Of a DNA stretch of 64,000 bases, positions 34,113-45,189 are shown one piece after another; position 1 is the stretch's first letter; the number at the start of each line of letters is the position of its first letter. The DNA is from Echinometra lucunter (lineage: Eukaryota > Echinodermata > Echinoidea > Camarodonta > Echinometridae), in NCBI GenBank assembly GCA_029962745.1, contig CM057171.1, positions 22,862,637-22,926,636 of the forward strand, written 5' to 3'. Under the pieces are notes generated by a model. It had not been told where the DNA came from. It did not search any database and saw nothing but the letters and a program-made list of their open reading frames with translations. Both the position numbers and the translations under genes were made by a program.

Positions 34113-34974
34113 TAAACTTAGGGCAACATTCTCAACATGTCTTAGGTTTTAAAGAACACGTTATTTTACTAGGTTTACTCTCTCAAGAAAGAAACAAAAA
34201 ATAGCGAAAAGATTAGAAAAGATTCCTAAATAGCATGCTTAACTTGTTTACAGAATACGAGCCCAAGTCCTTGCACAGATGAGAAATTGTGTTAGTTATT
34301 AGAATGAAATGCAACATTTATTCCCCTCCCTTAATTAGGGACGCATCCGCGGCCCCTCCCCCATCTTGGCACTGAAGTCAATAATGATTATACTAGTGTC
34401 ATTGAGATTCGTGTTAAACGAACACCCCTCGTGGCTTTAAAACAAAACTGACAACAAAAACAAATCTAAGACAAATAATTATTATGGCATCATACTCGAA
34501 AGTGTGCATGGTGAGTGATCTCAATGCTGGCAACTAGAAAGTGCCACCACCTATACCTTTACTGCTACGTGGAATCGTTCATTCATTTCGAAAAAAAAAA
34601 AAAAAACATTATGTCCTCCTACAATTTGGGGAACAAACCATCAGCAAAACAGGATAACAAAAAATGAAATATGTCTGTTGAAGACAAAATATAACAGAAA
34701 AATAGAAAAACAAATCATTTCAAAATATAAGAAGTAAAAAATGAAAGCATCAAATGAAATTTTCTTAGCAGTGAAAGTTAATATGAATACCGCATTTATT
34801 ATGTTGTTCTGCAAACGCATAATTAACCAGTCGTATGGTTTTTTTATAAGATGAATGCTTTGAAATGCTATAATGAATGAGAGCACACACCTCAGGTAAC
34901 AAACTGAAAAAAATCATCTTGTTATTCTAATTTTTTGTATGGGAACAGATACTGTAAGAGCTTTTGAACTTTTG
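34113..34974. other. Spacer, no supported gene
   Basis: A/T-rich, with a poly-A run near 34590-34606. The only frame (34641-34886, minus) is a phenylalanine/isoleucine-rich translation of low-complexity DNA. Confidence 0.45.
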
Positions 34975-36065
34975 AACTAATATTTAAATGAGTTCACAGA
35001 GCTTGCCATTTTTAATGATCTGTCCAACTTATTCCATATTGTAATTGATGATACGAGGGGGATATGTTTAAAGCATTCTGTTTTATACTTTGGCACAGAG
35101 AGTAAATCTTCGTCTGCCTCCTTATTATGGTACTGATGAATGTCACTTACTTTAATCAAGCTTTCTCGTAAATAGGATGGTGCCAAATTATGCGGTACAT
35201 TTGAACATCATAGTAACACGCCGCTGAAATTAAAAACGTGTCTCGATAGGCATTATTTCAGCTTGCTTATTAATTCACTTCATGGAGTGTCAAAACTTTT
35301 GTTTGAAATTATTGTAGCAGCTCTTTTTTAACTTTCTTGATTTTATTCGTTTGTTTCTGATATTTATTTGACCATAAAGAGGAACAGTAATCAAAGTGAG
35401 GCAACACGAGTGGATTACAGATCATAACAGAGCATTTTTCAAGATGTTAATGGAAAATAATCCTTAGTTCGTTTTATTGCACCGACATTTCTTTGCGTTA
35501 CATTTCTTTCTTTGTCACGTGTTTGGACAAATTCAGTTCTTCATCAATATATACCAAGACATTTACAAGAGATTACAGCAACACTGAAGGATGTTATTTT
35601 GTTGAAATTCGTACGAGAAGCTATGACCATAAATACGTGGGTTTTTTTTCTGTATTTACTACCAGGCGGTTTTAATTAATCCATACCATTAATTCTTCTA
35701 GTGCGAAAAAAAAAGTTTTTGTTCAAGCTCGGCTACACTAATTCCACTTACAGATAAAGTGGTATTGTCCGCATACATATCCAAAATACCATTAGATATA
35801 CAATTTTGTAGAGATTTTACATAGATTGAAAATAATAAGGGACCCAATATTGATCATTGTCATACTCCCATCAGCACAGGTAATGATTTAGATTTAGCAC
35901 CTTTAAAATGAACAGATTGTTCACGACCTGTTAAATAAGACGTAAACCATTTTATGTGAACATCCAACAGCAGATAACTTTGCTAATAAAATATTGTGAT
36001 CAACAGTGTCAAAAGCTTTACGAACATCTAAGAAAGCGATATCAGAGATTTGTCTGTTTTATCTC
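34975..36065 (-). pseudogene. Decayed CR1-clade reverse transcriptase remnant
   Basis: Read leftward, 36050-35985 gives a reverse transcriptase motif A (FLDVRKAFDTVDHNILL). Near 35870-35830 comes a block like SILGPLLFSIYV, then a degraded motif C (YADN instead of YADD) near 35775. At 35186-34977 a C-terminal block typical of these elements appears (KHIPLVSSITIWNKLDRSLK). Stops and shifts lie between. The family is different from the 29.7-33.3 kb element. It is clearly old and inactive. Confidence 0.7.
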
Positions 36066-38375
36066 TTCTGTAAATTATGTCCATATAGAACACATCATGG
36101 ATATAACGGGCAGACAACTAGCTAAGTGATCCAATGTTTCACCTGCATGTCATAGAAAACAGCTCAGAAGGATTTTATATGTTTATTCATTGGTCCATTT
36201 ATTTCACATCTTGATACAGATTGACTTATTTAGCGTTGAAAAAGAAAAAAATAAAGAAAAAGAAAGATAACAGAGCCATGCTGGATCACACATTGCCCAT
36301 TTTACCCGTCGAATATTAAATTCCCTTTTTCCCATACGATTTGCACAGGGGTCACCCGGTTCCAGAAACCACAGGCTTAATTGAAAAAGAAAACAGACCA
36401 CACAAATGCAATATACATAAGCACAGGGTAGCGCAGGATAACACATCCACACACCAACATTTTAACCGCCGCCGCCCCCCCCCCCCCCCTCCCGCAACAC
36501 ACTCAGATACAGTGGCATACACACACTACATGCTTATCACCTATACAGCTATCAAGCATGGAATCATTATTACAGCAGGCCTTCCCATAAAAACAATTTT
36601 CTGGTGTGATGAGATTTTGAAACTTGGCCAAGGACTGGAAAAATCGACATTCATCCGACAGTAAATTCAATTCAGATATACCTACAGACAAGAACGCGTT
36701 TTAATATTATTGGTTTTTACATTAAGGGGCACGCAACAACAATTGTGTTTGTACTTAATATTACACGTGTTGGAACATTTTAGGAATTTTGAAATGAGGG
36801 AAGCTTATTGCACTAAATAAAGATTCCGTGGGATAGATATGGATATAATACTGCTTCCACACGTGCTTTGTTAAGAAACTCATTGAATCTGTATTGAAAG
36901 GAGCAGCTTCAGTGATATCAAGTGACGTCAACTTGCTTATTACGAAGTCATTTGAGGATTCTCCAAAGAAGTCAAGCTTTATGAATCACTACTGACGACA
37001 TACACTAGACGACTTCAAGACATATACCAATCGTACCAAAACACATAGCGCAGTTTATTCAACTATCAAGGCTTCATTCCTGTTTGACTGATTTTTTATT
37101 TGATGTTCATTTTATATTTCAATATACATCATCACAAATTACCAATCTTTCAACATATATATTTACATAAAACCATACATAGAAAAAGGGACTGTCATAA
37201 GCAGAGCTTGAGTTGACGTCCTAACCATAGACAAAGTGACAGGATGCGAAAGAAATACATTTGTATCAGCCATGTCATCTACAAATAGAACAAAATTCAG
37301 CATAGAGAAAGCATTGCAAATATCAAACATCATAAGTAAAAAACTGTAAATTTTATGTTACCCCACCCCATGGGTGTGCAAATACTTCGAACCAGCGAAG
37401 TCAGCAAAACCATGCTGACAACAGATGCTCGTAGGTTTCAAACTCCTACGGGCAGTCGAATCACCGTAGTACAGCACATCCATCAGGCATTTGTAATTAC
37501 GAAGCACAGACCGTGTTAGTAACTCAGCATCATTTAATTCCCTGACTCCATTAAGTTTAAAGAAGGGCCACTCTTGAAAATACAAAATTGCTCCCCCCCC
37601 CCCCCCGCGGGAAAAGTTCATCTCCCCCCCCCCCCCCCCTCCACGTCCATCTTTGATCTGACACTTAAGCAAGTAACGATACCATTCAAAGTGGCAAGCG
37701 TAAATATCAGGTCCTGTCCAATTGCTGGTTGCTTTTGAATGTCCGAAGAATCCTTTAATAAAAAAAACAACCAATCAGGAAGAGTCTTTATCATACAATC
37801 ATTGCTTTGATTAGAATCACCACATACTGCAAGAAAGAGTGACATCCATCCCACCATTACCTCGAATTTCGCCAACTTAAATTCGACTGCCATTTGAATC
37901 GTAGTGACGTTGACGTTATAAGCATTGAATTGAGATTAAGTGTTGACAGAATTGACGACATGAACAACTGTGCGCTTGGATGATACTATATTCAAGCGAA
38001 CGCTGTTCAGTCAGGCTTTAATAAAATAAAGAACAAATAAACCCCATCAGCATGGCGCATTCGTCTGGCACAAAAAAGAGAAAACGTTATGTTTGATGTG
38101 TAAAACTACCTACCAGAATGACATACCTCGGTAAACTGAAGTACACTTGAGCCTATGCATGGCCTTCACGCCAACTTCCTACAATGCATGTACATGTTTA
38201 TCCAAATAATCTATTCATTCTTCTATAAATGAATTTACATCTGTATCTGAGTTGCCGATACATATAAGGCCTAAACAGAACAGCTTCCTTTGATGATAAC
38301 CATTTCCTTTAAACCCTAAATAATATGCCAATACACCGCATTTGCTGTCTTTTGCAATGATTGACCTTAATACCA
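36066..38375. other. Spacer with poly-C tracts and one dispersed repeat, no supported gene
   Basis: Poly-C tracts lie near 36475, 37594 and 37626. A copy of the 'CAGATGCTCG...CGTAGTACAG' family lies at about 37400-37475 (CTGACAACAGATGCTCG then CACCGTAGTACAGCAC). Short frames crossing the poly-C tracts contain Gly or Pro runs and are not credible genes. Confidence 0.45.
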
Positions 38376-38541
38376 CCCGGGTTCCGTTTAATAAAAAATG
38401 TCTGCACTGACAAGTTGTCAGTCACTGGCAAATACCATAGTAACAGCCAGTGATCAATGCTTCTCAGCCAATCAAAACCAAGGATTTTTTCAGTGTATGA
38501 CAACTTGTCAGTGCTGACAACTTTCCTGAAACGGTACCCTG
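38376..38541. mobile_element. 166-bp MITE
   Basis: The left end GGGTTCCGTTTAATAAAAAA with GCACTGACAAGTTGTCAG pairs with the right end, whose complement reads AGGGTACCGTTTCAGGAAA with GCACTGACAAGTTGTCA. The inverted repeats are about 40 bp with a few mismatches. The centre holds CCAATCAAAACCAAGG. There is no coding capacity and the superfamily is not determined. Confidence 0.65.
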
Positions 38542-38998
38542 ACCTATTTTTTGTCATTTCGTTCTAAAATTTCATTCTCGAGACTCAAATGAAACCTTCC
38601 CTATTCCGTGACTATTGTACTTTTCCTTCCTAACTAAATCTTAATCATGTTAACATAAACATTCCAAAGCTCATTGCCTATTTCCATGATATCATGATCT
38701 CTTGTTTACATTGTACGTTAATAACATCACCTTAACAACTGTCTGGTACCCCCACATTGGAAAGGTATGGATAAAACAACAACATATTGTTTGTACACTT
38801 CATTCATCAGTATCATTACCATTAATATCAAGAAAAACATTATTTCTGGGCTGAAAGAAAATGCACTACAGTCTGCTTACAACATTGGGCTGTCTCATGA
38901 AAATAAATTTAGCTGAAGACTTTCAAATTAATGACCAAGCACGTGAATTAGTAGCTCCGCGAATTCCAGAGCTGCCTTCTACGACATGAGTGCAGAAC

Positions 38999-39239
38999 AA
39001 ACCTATAACCTTTTTCAAATTAATCAGCATGATACTGGTCTCTGTGAAGCATTTTAAGAACTTGAGACGATTGAACATTTTATTTTATATTGTTCAAAGT
39101 ACGATCAAGAGAATCTTCTTTTGAAAGAGCGAATTAAATTGAACAATCCCAGTCTGAAAGATTTATTGACATCTAGCCCAGTATTCACTCACGAATTATT
39201 GGGTGATATATATGATACTAATTGTTTAGATAGCATTTG
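38999..39239 (+). pseudogene. 3'-terminal fragment of a non-LTR retrotransposon ORF
   Basis: The translation includes FQINQHDTGLCEAF, a stop, then ELETIEHFILYCSKYD and NPSLKDLL, ending at TGA near 39239. The C-x(n)-ET(I/V)EHFLL-x-C pattern is the zinc-binding C-terminal end commonly seen in RTE/Jockey-type reverse transcriptases. Only this tail remains and it carries a stop codon. Confidence 0.5.
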
Positions 39240-39339
39240 AACCTATCTCAGATATATTCTTACATAACTGATCATGAAGTAATATGTGGTAAATCCTTTG
39301 CTGTTAGGTGGAAATGTGCGCTATACAAACATCCATTAT

Positions 39340-39560
39340 TATCAGGTGGTCTGTCAAATTTGACAGATCAGCTCTTAATTTCGTCAGAATTTTCTTTCTT
39401 ACTCTGTTTATTTATTTTTATTCCTCCGATTTTTGTGCAGACGATAACTCAAATTCTATCCATTCAATTTCGTCAAATTTGCGGCACTATCAGGCATACT
39501 AAGGACAAGTCCCAGCAAGGTTTTCAGGGTCATCAAATGTAAAATGTGTATATCAGTGAA
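39340..39560 (+). repeat. Unclassified dispersed repeat, copy C (5' part only)
   Basis: Shares GGTGG(C/T)CTGTCA, CTCTTAATTTCGTCAGAATT, TGTGCAGACGATAACTC and CTAAGGACAAG with 7010-7200, in the same order. It starts 100 bp after the retrotransposon tail fragment, so the repeat family could be a 3' untranslated region of that element. Confidence 0.5.
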
Positions 39561-40080
39561 ATGCTGTGTCATTAGCCACAATATCAGGGTTTTTCAAATA
39601 CTTTTAGGCCCAAATTTCTCTTTTAATTGAATAAAAAGTGCCAACACTATGCCAGACACCACTAACTTTACGTACAATAAAAGCACAATCGTTGGTGGGT
39701 ATGAGCACGGCATACCAGCAATCAAACCCTCGCCCCCCCCCCCCCCCCCCGCATTTCCAGTTAAGTGTTGTTGACCTCTTGACAAAGCGCTATGACAGCT
39801 CTATCTATCTCAATTACACGAAAGTTATAGCTCCATATGTGCCACTTTAACATAGTTTTAGATTCGTATATTATACAACTCCTTCTTCCAATTCGCTATT
39901 TCATATGCTATTAAATGTTATGTTTTGTCATGAATCCAATCATATGAAATAAAATACACAACTAAAATATAAACTCCAGCCGTTTTTTCCAAATCTTGCT
40001 GTTTTTCAAATTTATTGTAAAATGTGTCTTTCCTTAGCCTACTTAGAAACTGATTTTTTGTTTCTTCACATTTTGATATA
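39561..40080. other. Spacer, no supported gene
   Basis: It contains a poly-C tract at about 39733-39750. Nothing else recognised. Confidence 0.4.
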
Positions 40081-40159
40081 GGTCTTACATATTTCGCCTC
40101 CTAAAAAGCGAAAGAAAACAACAATCAAGCATCTCTCCAGAAGTTACCCTTCAATCTCC

Positions 40160-40430
40160 AAGTGAAACAGAGGATGAAAAACCTCATCAAAATGAAAAAA
40201 AACGTTACTGCACTTGAACCTAACCAACCACGGAAGTTTCCGTTTCCTAAAAAAGAATACAAACATTTCAAAAGATCATTCCAGCCCGGTTGGTTTGAAG
40301 AATTTCCTTGGATGCACTACATCGAATCTCAGGATGCTGTTCTCTGTCACACCTGCCTTCTTGCTGAACGAGTAAATAAATTTCTTGGTGCTAGAAACAA
40401 GGATAATGCTTTCATCATTGTCACACTGAA
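40160..40430 (+). pseudogene. hAT transposase N-terminal fragment (TTF-type zinc finger)
   Basis: The translation includes PRKFPFPKKEYKHFKRSFQP, then WFEEFPWMHYIESQDAVLCHTC and NARNKDNAFI-like sequence. The W-x-x-x-FPW-x-H-Y with D-A-V-x-C-x-x-C is the TTF-type zinc finger found upstream of ZMYM1-like hAT transposases. After the DNAFI block the similarity stops at about 40425, where unrelated AT-rich sequence begins. The missing body reappears at about 50.2 kb. Confidence 0.75.
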
Positions 40431-41345
40431 AATGCATTTATTTTATTTTATTTCTTTTTCCCCAGCTAAACTTGCTTACTTTCATCTAATTTTCACTCCA
40501 CAGCCAGGTTGCTAAGAGACAAGTAGTAAATTTTATGCAGCAATGAGAAGTGTGTGAGGAGAAGAGTGTGAGAGATTCTTTTTGCCATCGATGTCTGACT
40601 TGAGTTGATTTACATATATATTGTATGTTGTGTGTAGGGTAGTAAACTTGAATAGGTCTTTTTAGTTGAGCTCTGTGAGCCTTTGCTTTTTAACAGCTGC
40701 TTGAGATACTTTTGGGAAAGTGTAAAATTGGGAGGATATACCAGTAGTTTTCCAGTGGTTTCCTGGACAGATCATCTTTTAGACTTCGTGGAGCACACAT
40801 GTGCAGTTTGAGGCAGTCGCCATTTTAGTCGCCATTTTGATTTCATTTGATTTTCAACTTTGAACCAAAAGCAGCCTTATTTCACTGATATTGGCTGAAG
40901 CTTTAGAAACCTGTATGAGGCCAGATTAGGCAGAATTCATACTGATATTTTTATACCTGAATTGAAGAAGCCATCGGTAAGTTAAACTGTGATTTCTTCT
41001 AATTTTCTTATCAAAAGAAAGAGGAAAAAAAAAAACAACTTAAAGAACTTCAGAGATGATTTGGAATTTTTATATAAATGTTATAAACGTTATGGAATAT
41101 TTGATATGTACTTTTGAAGAAGAATGCAAGTATCCTAAAAACGTTATTTTGCAAGTTTACGTAACCGCTAAATCATACTTTGTAAATGATGTTCTTGAAT
41201 GTGATTTTTAACCTCAAGTGTGTTAATAGAAACTTCAAACAAATCTTTATCAATTATGATATGACATGTAAAATGAAAGACATGTTTGATGTTATTGTTA
41301 GGATATATCGTAGAAAGATTCTTGGTTTTATTTTGATTTTAGATG

Positions 41346-41470
41346 GTTCCAAGATCGGGATAATTTCCAAGATTGGGATACGTTCCAAGATCGGGAGCAT
41401 TTCCAAGATCGAGATAATTTCCAGGATCGGGACATTTTCCAAGGTCGGGCCGTTTTGAAGATTGGGCTAT
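41346..41470 (+). repeat. 18-bp minisatellite, about 7 units
   Basis: Units of the form TTCCAAGATCGGGATAAT recur every 18 bp with one to four changes each. The phase keeps a multiple of three, so both strands stay open across it (SKIGI... repeats), but no flanking coding evidence supports a protein. Confidence 0.85.
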
Positions 41471-41528
41471 TTTGTTCATACGAAGGTCGGTGAATATTAT
41501 TGCTTTAGGCTGACGTCTTTGATGGAGA

Positions 41529-42937
41529 TTTTTTGGCCAACGATTACGAGATAAGTTGTCGTAAAGAACAATGAGAGGGAAAGCAGAAGAATATTTTTAT
41601 TTCAAGATGTGAACTTGTTTTTTTTTTTTTTTTTTGAAGTCTTGCAGATAGACTGTTGGATTCAGAGATACAGACAAAACATTTTCAAGATGAGGGAACA
41701 GTTGATAGTGAAAGGGTTGTTATTTTGAATTTTTGATCATTGCAAGATTTTATGATGTCAGATGGTAGTCTTGAGCTGGAGATGTGGAAATAGAGACTTA
41801 AAGAGATAGTCAGAGGTTAGTTAGGGGAAAAAGTTGAAATTCAGATATTTGAATATTTTTTGAAATGTGATCAGTAAATTCAGTAATTGCGAGATATTAA
41901 GTGAAAATGAAGGTGGATCAGTACAGGGTCCTTTCATACATGTAGGAATGTTTAGAAGAGTTGTGATTGCGTACGGAAATGAAACAAGGGTTTAATTAAT
42001 ATTTTTTGGAGGTTATTGGAGGTGATAGTGTGATACATTGGAACATTGAATTGATTTAAGTGTGATTAGATCAGTACAGGCTCTTTTCAGGGATATGTTG
42101 AAGTAATTATAGGTATAAAGACAAGGTCAGAGTTGGAACTGGATATGGTGCATTGGATCAATGCAGGATCCTTTGCCCATTTGTCATATTGAATTTCATG
42201 GTTGTGAAACAGTAATAATTTGAGGTAGTATACTTTGTCGTTTTCGAAGTGTTGAAACATTTTTTTTTTTTTTGTTTGACAATACTGAATTTCGAAGAGA
42301 GATGTTTTGATATTCGAGGGTTTTTTGTATACTGAAATAAATGGTAAATCTATTTTGACTGGTACAAGCTGAGATTTATCTGGAATTTTATTTGAGTCCA
42401 CCCATGTGACAATCATTCATGGATTTTCAAACTGGAAGAAAGCAAGAAAAAGGTTTCGGGAGCACCAACTTTAGGTCAGAGTTGGAACTGGATATGGTGC
42501 ATTGGATCAATGCAGGATCCTTTGCCCATTTGTCATACTGAATTTCATGGTTGTGAAACAGTAATAATTTGAGGTAGTATACTTTGTCGTTTTCGAAGTG
42601 TTGAAACATTTTTTTTTTGGTTTGACAATACTGAATTTCGAAGAGAGATGTTTTGATATTCGAGGGTTTTTCGTATACTGAAATAAATGGTAAATCTATT
42701 TTGACTGGTACAAGCTGAGTTTCATCTGGAATTTTATTTGAGTCCACCCATGTGACAATCATTCATGGATTTTCAAACTGGAAGAAAGCAAGAAAAAGGT
42801 TTCGGGAGCACCAACTTTCAAAATGTCACAAGTCTGCTGTATAAGCTTTGATTATTCCTAAGCAATGCCCCGATGCAAAAGAGCCTTAGTTAAAAAAAGA
42901 AAGAAAGTCGGCGAAACGTTGCCTATATCATCGAAAA
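41529..42937 (-). repeat. 1.4 kb block X, copy 1
   Basis: It begins TTGGCCAACGATTACGAGAT and ends at GCCTATATCATCGAAAA. It is nearly identical to 48789-50196; its first 259 bp also recur at 43336-43594. It contains an internal tandem duplication of about 346 bp (42127-42472 and 42473-42820). On the minus strand each tandem unit holds a 109-111 codon frame starting MIVTWVDSNKIPD, preceded by a polypyrimidine-AG that looks like a splice acceptor. The frame is of unknown function. Confidence 0.85.
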
Positions 42938-42954
42938 TAATATAATAATATAAT

Positions 42955-43336
42955 ATGAATTTGTTGTGCGTGTGTGTGCGTGCGTGCGTATGTGTGTGTG
43001 TTTTTTAATTATGGCATTTATGGTTACATTTGACTGCAATATTGGTACACTATCACAACTAAAGCTACAGCTATAATATCAAACAACAGCCGTTCGATAA
43101 TTTCGGGTATGTGCAATTTAACAAGCCTTTTCAAGGGCTTTCTACGTACACACCCTTTTCCATTCATTATTTCAATAATTATTTTGTTTAAAATGCAATG
43201 TACATCTGTACCAACAATTTTAGTTGTATCTCTGTTTTGTCAACATGTGTAATTTTGTTCTGTATTGCCTGTTTCTTGTCTCTGTATCTTTTTTAATGAA
43301 TTGGAAATAAAGATTGAATTTGAATTTGAATTTGAA
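42955..43336 (+). mobile_element. 5'-truncated copy of the CR1/L2-like element (3' untranslated part)
   Basis: This matches 48408-48790 almost exactly, from ATGAATTTGTTGTGCG through the GTGCGTGCGTGCG run to the final GAATTTGAATTTGAATTT. It is followed by block X exactly as the full-length copy is. The 5' junction is preceded by an ATAATATAATAATATAAT filler. Confidence 0.9.
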
Positions 43337-43594
43337 TTTTTGGCCAACGATTACGAGATAAGTTGTCGTAAAGAACATTGAGAGGGAAAGCAGAAGAATA
43401 TTTTTATTTCAAGATGTGAACTTGTTTTTTTTTTTTTTTTTTTGAAGTCTTGCAGATAGACTGTTGGATTCAGAGATACAGACAAAACATTTTCAAGATG
43501 AGGGAACAGTTGATAGTGAAAGGGTTGTTATTTTGAATTTTTGATCATTGCAAGATTTTATGATGTCAGATGGTAGTCTTGAGCTGGAGATGTG
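43336..43594. repeat. Block X, partial copy 2 (left flank of the full-length element)
   Basis: First 259 bp of block X, from TTTTTGGCCAACG to GAGCTGGAGATGTG. The same 259 bp starts immediately after the element's 3' end at 48789. This gives a direct repeat on both sides of the retrotransposon, consistent with a very long target-site duplication. Confidence 0.85.
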
Positions 43595-43909
43595 AGGGAC
43601 TCTGACAAGGAGATTTAACGTCATATTTCAGCAATTTAGATGAAAATCTTTGGACAGGTGTCTCATGGAAATTGGAGGGCAACTTTTACTGTAGTCCCAG
43701 ATCTTCAGTTTCGTGTCTCTATTTTTCATCGACGTTTTTACTCAGCGGTCTATAGTACATCGTCATCTCAATAGTAGCTTTCTTCACCATCAAGCTCCTG
43801 CTATTCATTACCTGCTTTTTAGTCTTCCATACTTTCGCCATAATCCTCAAGTACTTTTGTGCCTTCGGCTTTAGTTTGCTTCAATAACTTACAACAATCC
43901 TACATCAGT

Positions 43910-44641
43910 ATGCCACCGAAAGCGAAAACGGCCATAATCGCAGAAGTCATTCAGGAGTTAATGGTGAATGAGGAGTTTATGGGCAAGATGAAGGAAACAG
44001 TTAAATCGCTCGTCAAAGATGCTGTCGACAATGCATACCAGCGACTGTCCGACTCAATTGAACGGAGCGAAGGATTACTTCATGAACTGCAGATAAAGAT
44101 CGACAAAGAGCGAGAACTTGACCGACTTCAGAAATTACTCGATCGACATGCTAATCAACTGGAAATGATGTCATCCTCACACAATGATCAAGAACAATAC
44201 ACGCGACGTAACTGTCTTCGCATATTCGGTGTTGAGGAGAAAGCAAATGAGGACACAGACAAACTTGTATGTGACCTTGCCTCAAGCAGTCTTGGTGTAA
44301 ACTTATCGAAAGCTGACATCGATCGCTCTCACAGGATCGGAAAGCCCAAGGTGGGCCATCATCAGCGCCCTCGTCAAATAATCGTCAAGTTTTGTAGTTA
44401 TAAACAGAGAAGTGATGTGATCAAACAAAGGAGAAAGTTGAAAGGCAGTGGAATCACGATCCAGGAGGATTTGACCAAGCAGAATCAGGCTTTGTACAAG
44501 GCTACATATGGACACGCAAAAGTGGACACTGCTTGGACAATTGATGGCAGAATATTTGCCTTAGTGAAGGCGACCGGAGGAAAAACGGTAAAAAAACACA
44601 TAACATGTCATCAAGATTTATCTAATTTATGTATGCCATAA
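43910..44641 (+). CDS. Retrotransposon ORF1 protein
   Basis: 243 codons from ATG (MPPKAKTAIIAEV); a non-ATG extension upstream is possible but unlikely. Residues about 20-95 are charged and heptad-like, a probable coiled coil (LLHELQIKIDKERELDRLQK). A central block with RRNCLRIFGVEE and a D-IDRSHRIGK motif followed by QIIVKFCSYKQRSDV resembles the RNA-recognition-like fold of L1-type ORF1 proteins. It probably binds element RNA as a multimer and acts as a nucleic-acid chaperone. This role is from the family; only the motif order is seen here. ORF1 and ORF2 are separate, so ORF2 needs re-initiation or another start mechanism. Confidence 0.8.
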   Translation: MPPKAKTAIIAEVIQELMVNEEFMGKMKETVKSLVKDAVDNAYQRLSDSIERSEGLLHELQIKIDKERELDRLQKLLDRHANQLEMMSSSHNDQEQYTRRNCLRIFGVEEKANEDTDKLVCDLASSSLGVNLSKADIDRSHRIGKPKVGHHQRPRQIIVKFCSYKQRSDVIKQRRKLKGSGITIQEDLTKQNQALYKATYGHAKVDTAWTIDGRIFALVKATGGKTVKKHITCHQDLSNLCMP

Positions 44642-45189
44642 AATATATGTGACGTGTCACCGCGATGCCCTGGGGAGGTCGCGCATCTTGTTAAACATGA
44701 GCATGGAAGGGGAAGTACAGTACTTGGAGTGAAAAGTGTTGGTCTTCAAACTTTGTAGCATGTGAGGGTCATAGCACTTCTGGTTTGGGGGGACACTTCA
44801 TTTTCATACTTTAATGTTGAGAGAGTCTGGCGCTTTTCTTACCTTGGGGTGTCGTGGTGACGGGTCTATGAACGATTAACAATTTATAATTTGTATATTG
44901 TACATGTAGCCTACCATGTCTATAGTACGTGGTCCCTGGAAGTAATACTTTTCAATATCCAAATTTTTCGAATTCTGTTACCATTTTTATGGTTTTGACT
45001 GTGTTACGTTACTTTTTGTATAATGTTGATTTATTTTTTTGATTTTTCGCGCTTTTTTTGGTATACTTATTAAGATTTTCAGGATTATTTTCCTGTGCTT
45101 TGTCGTTACTTACAGTAGTGTCTGATTTACATTACCTTTTGATTCATTTTGAATTCGTTATATGTTATCCGTAGTTTGTCTCTTTGTCA

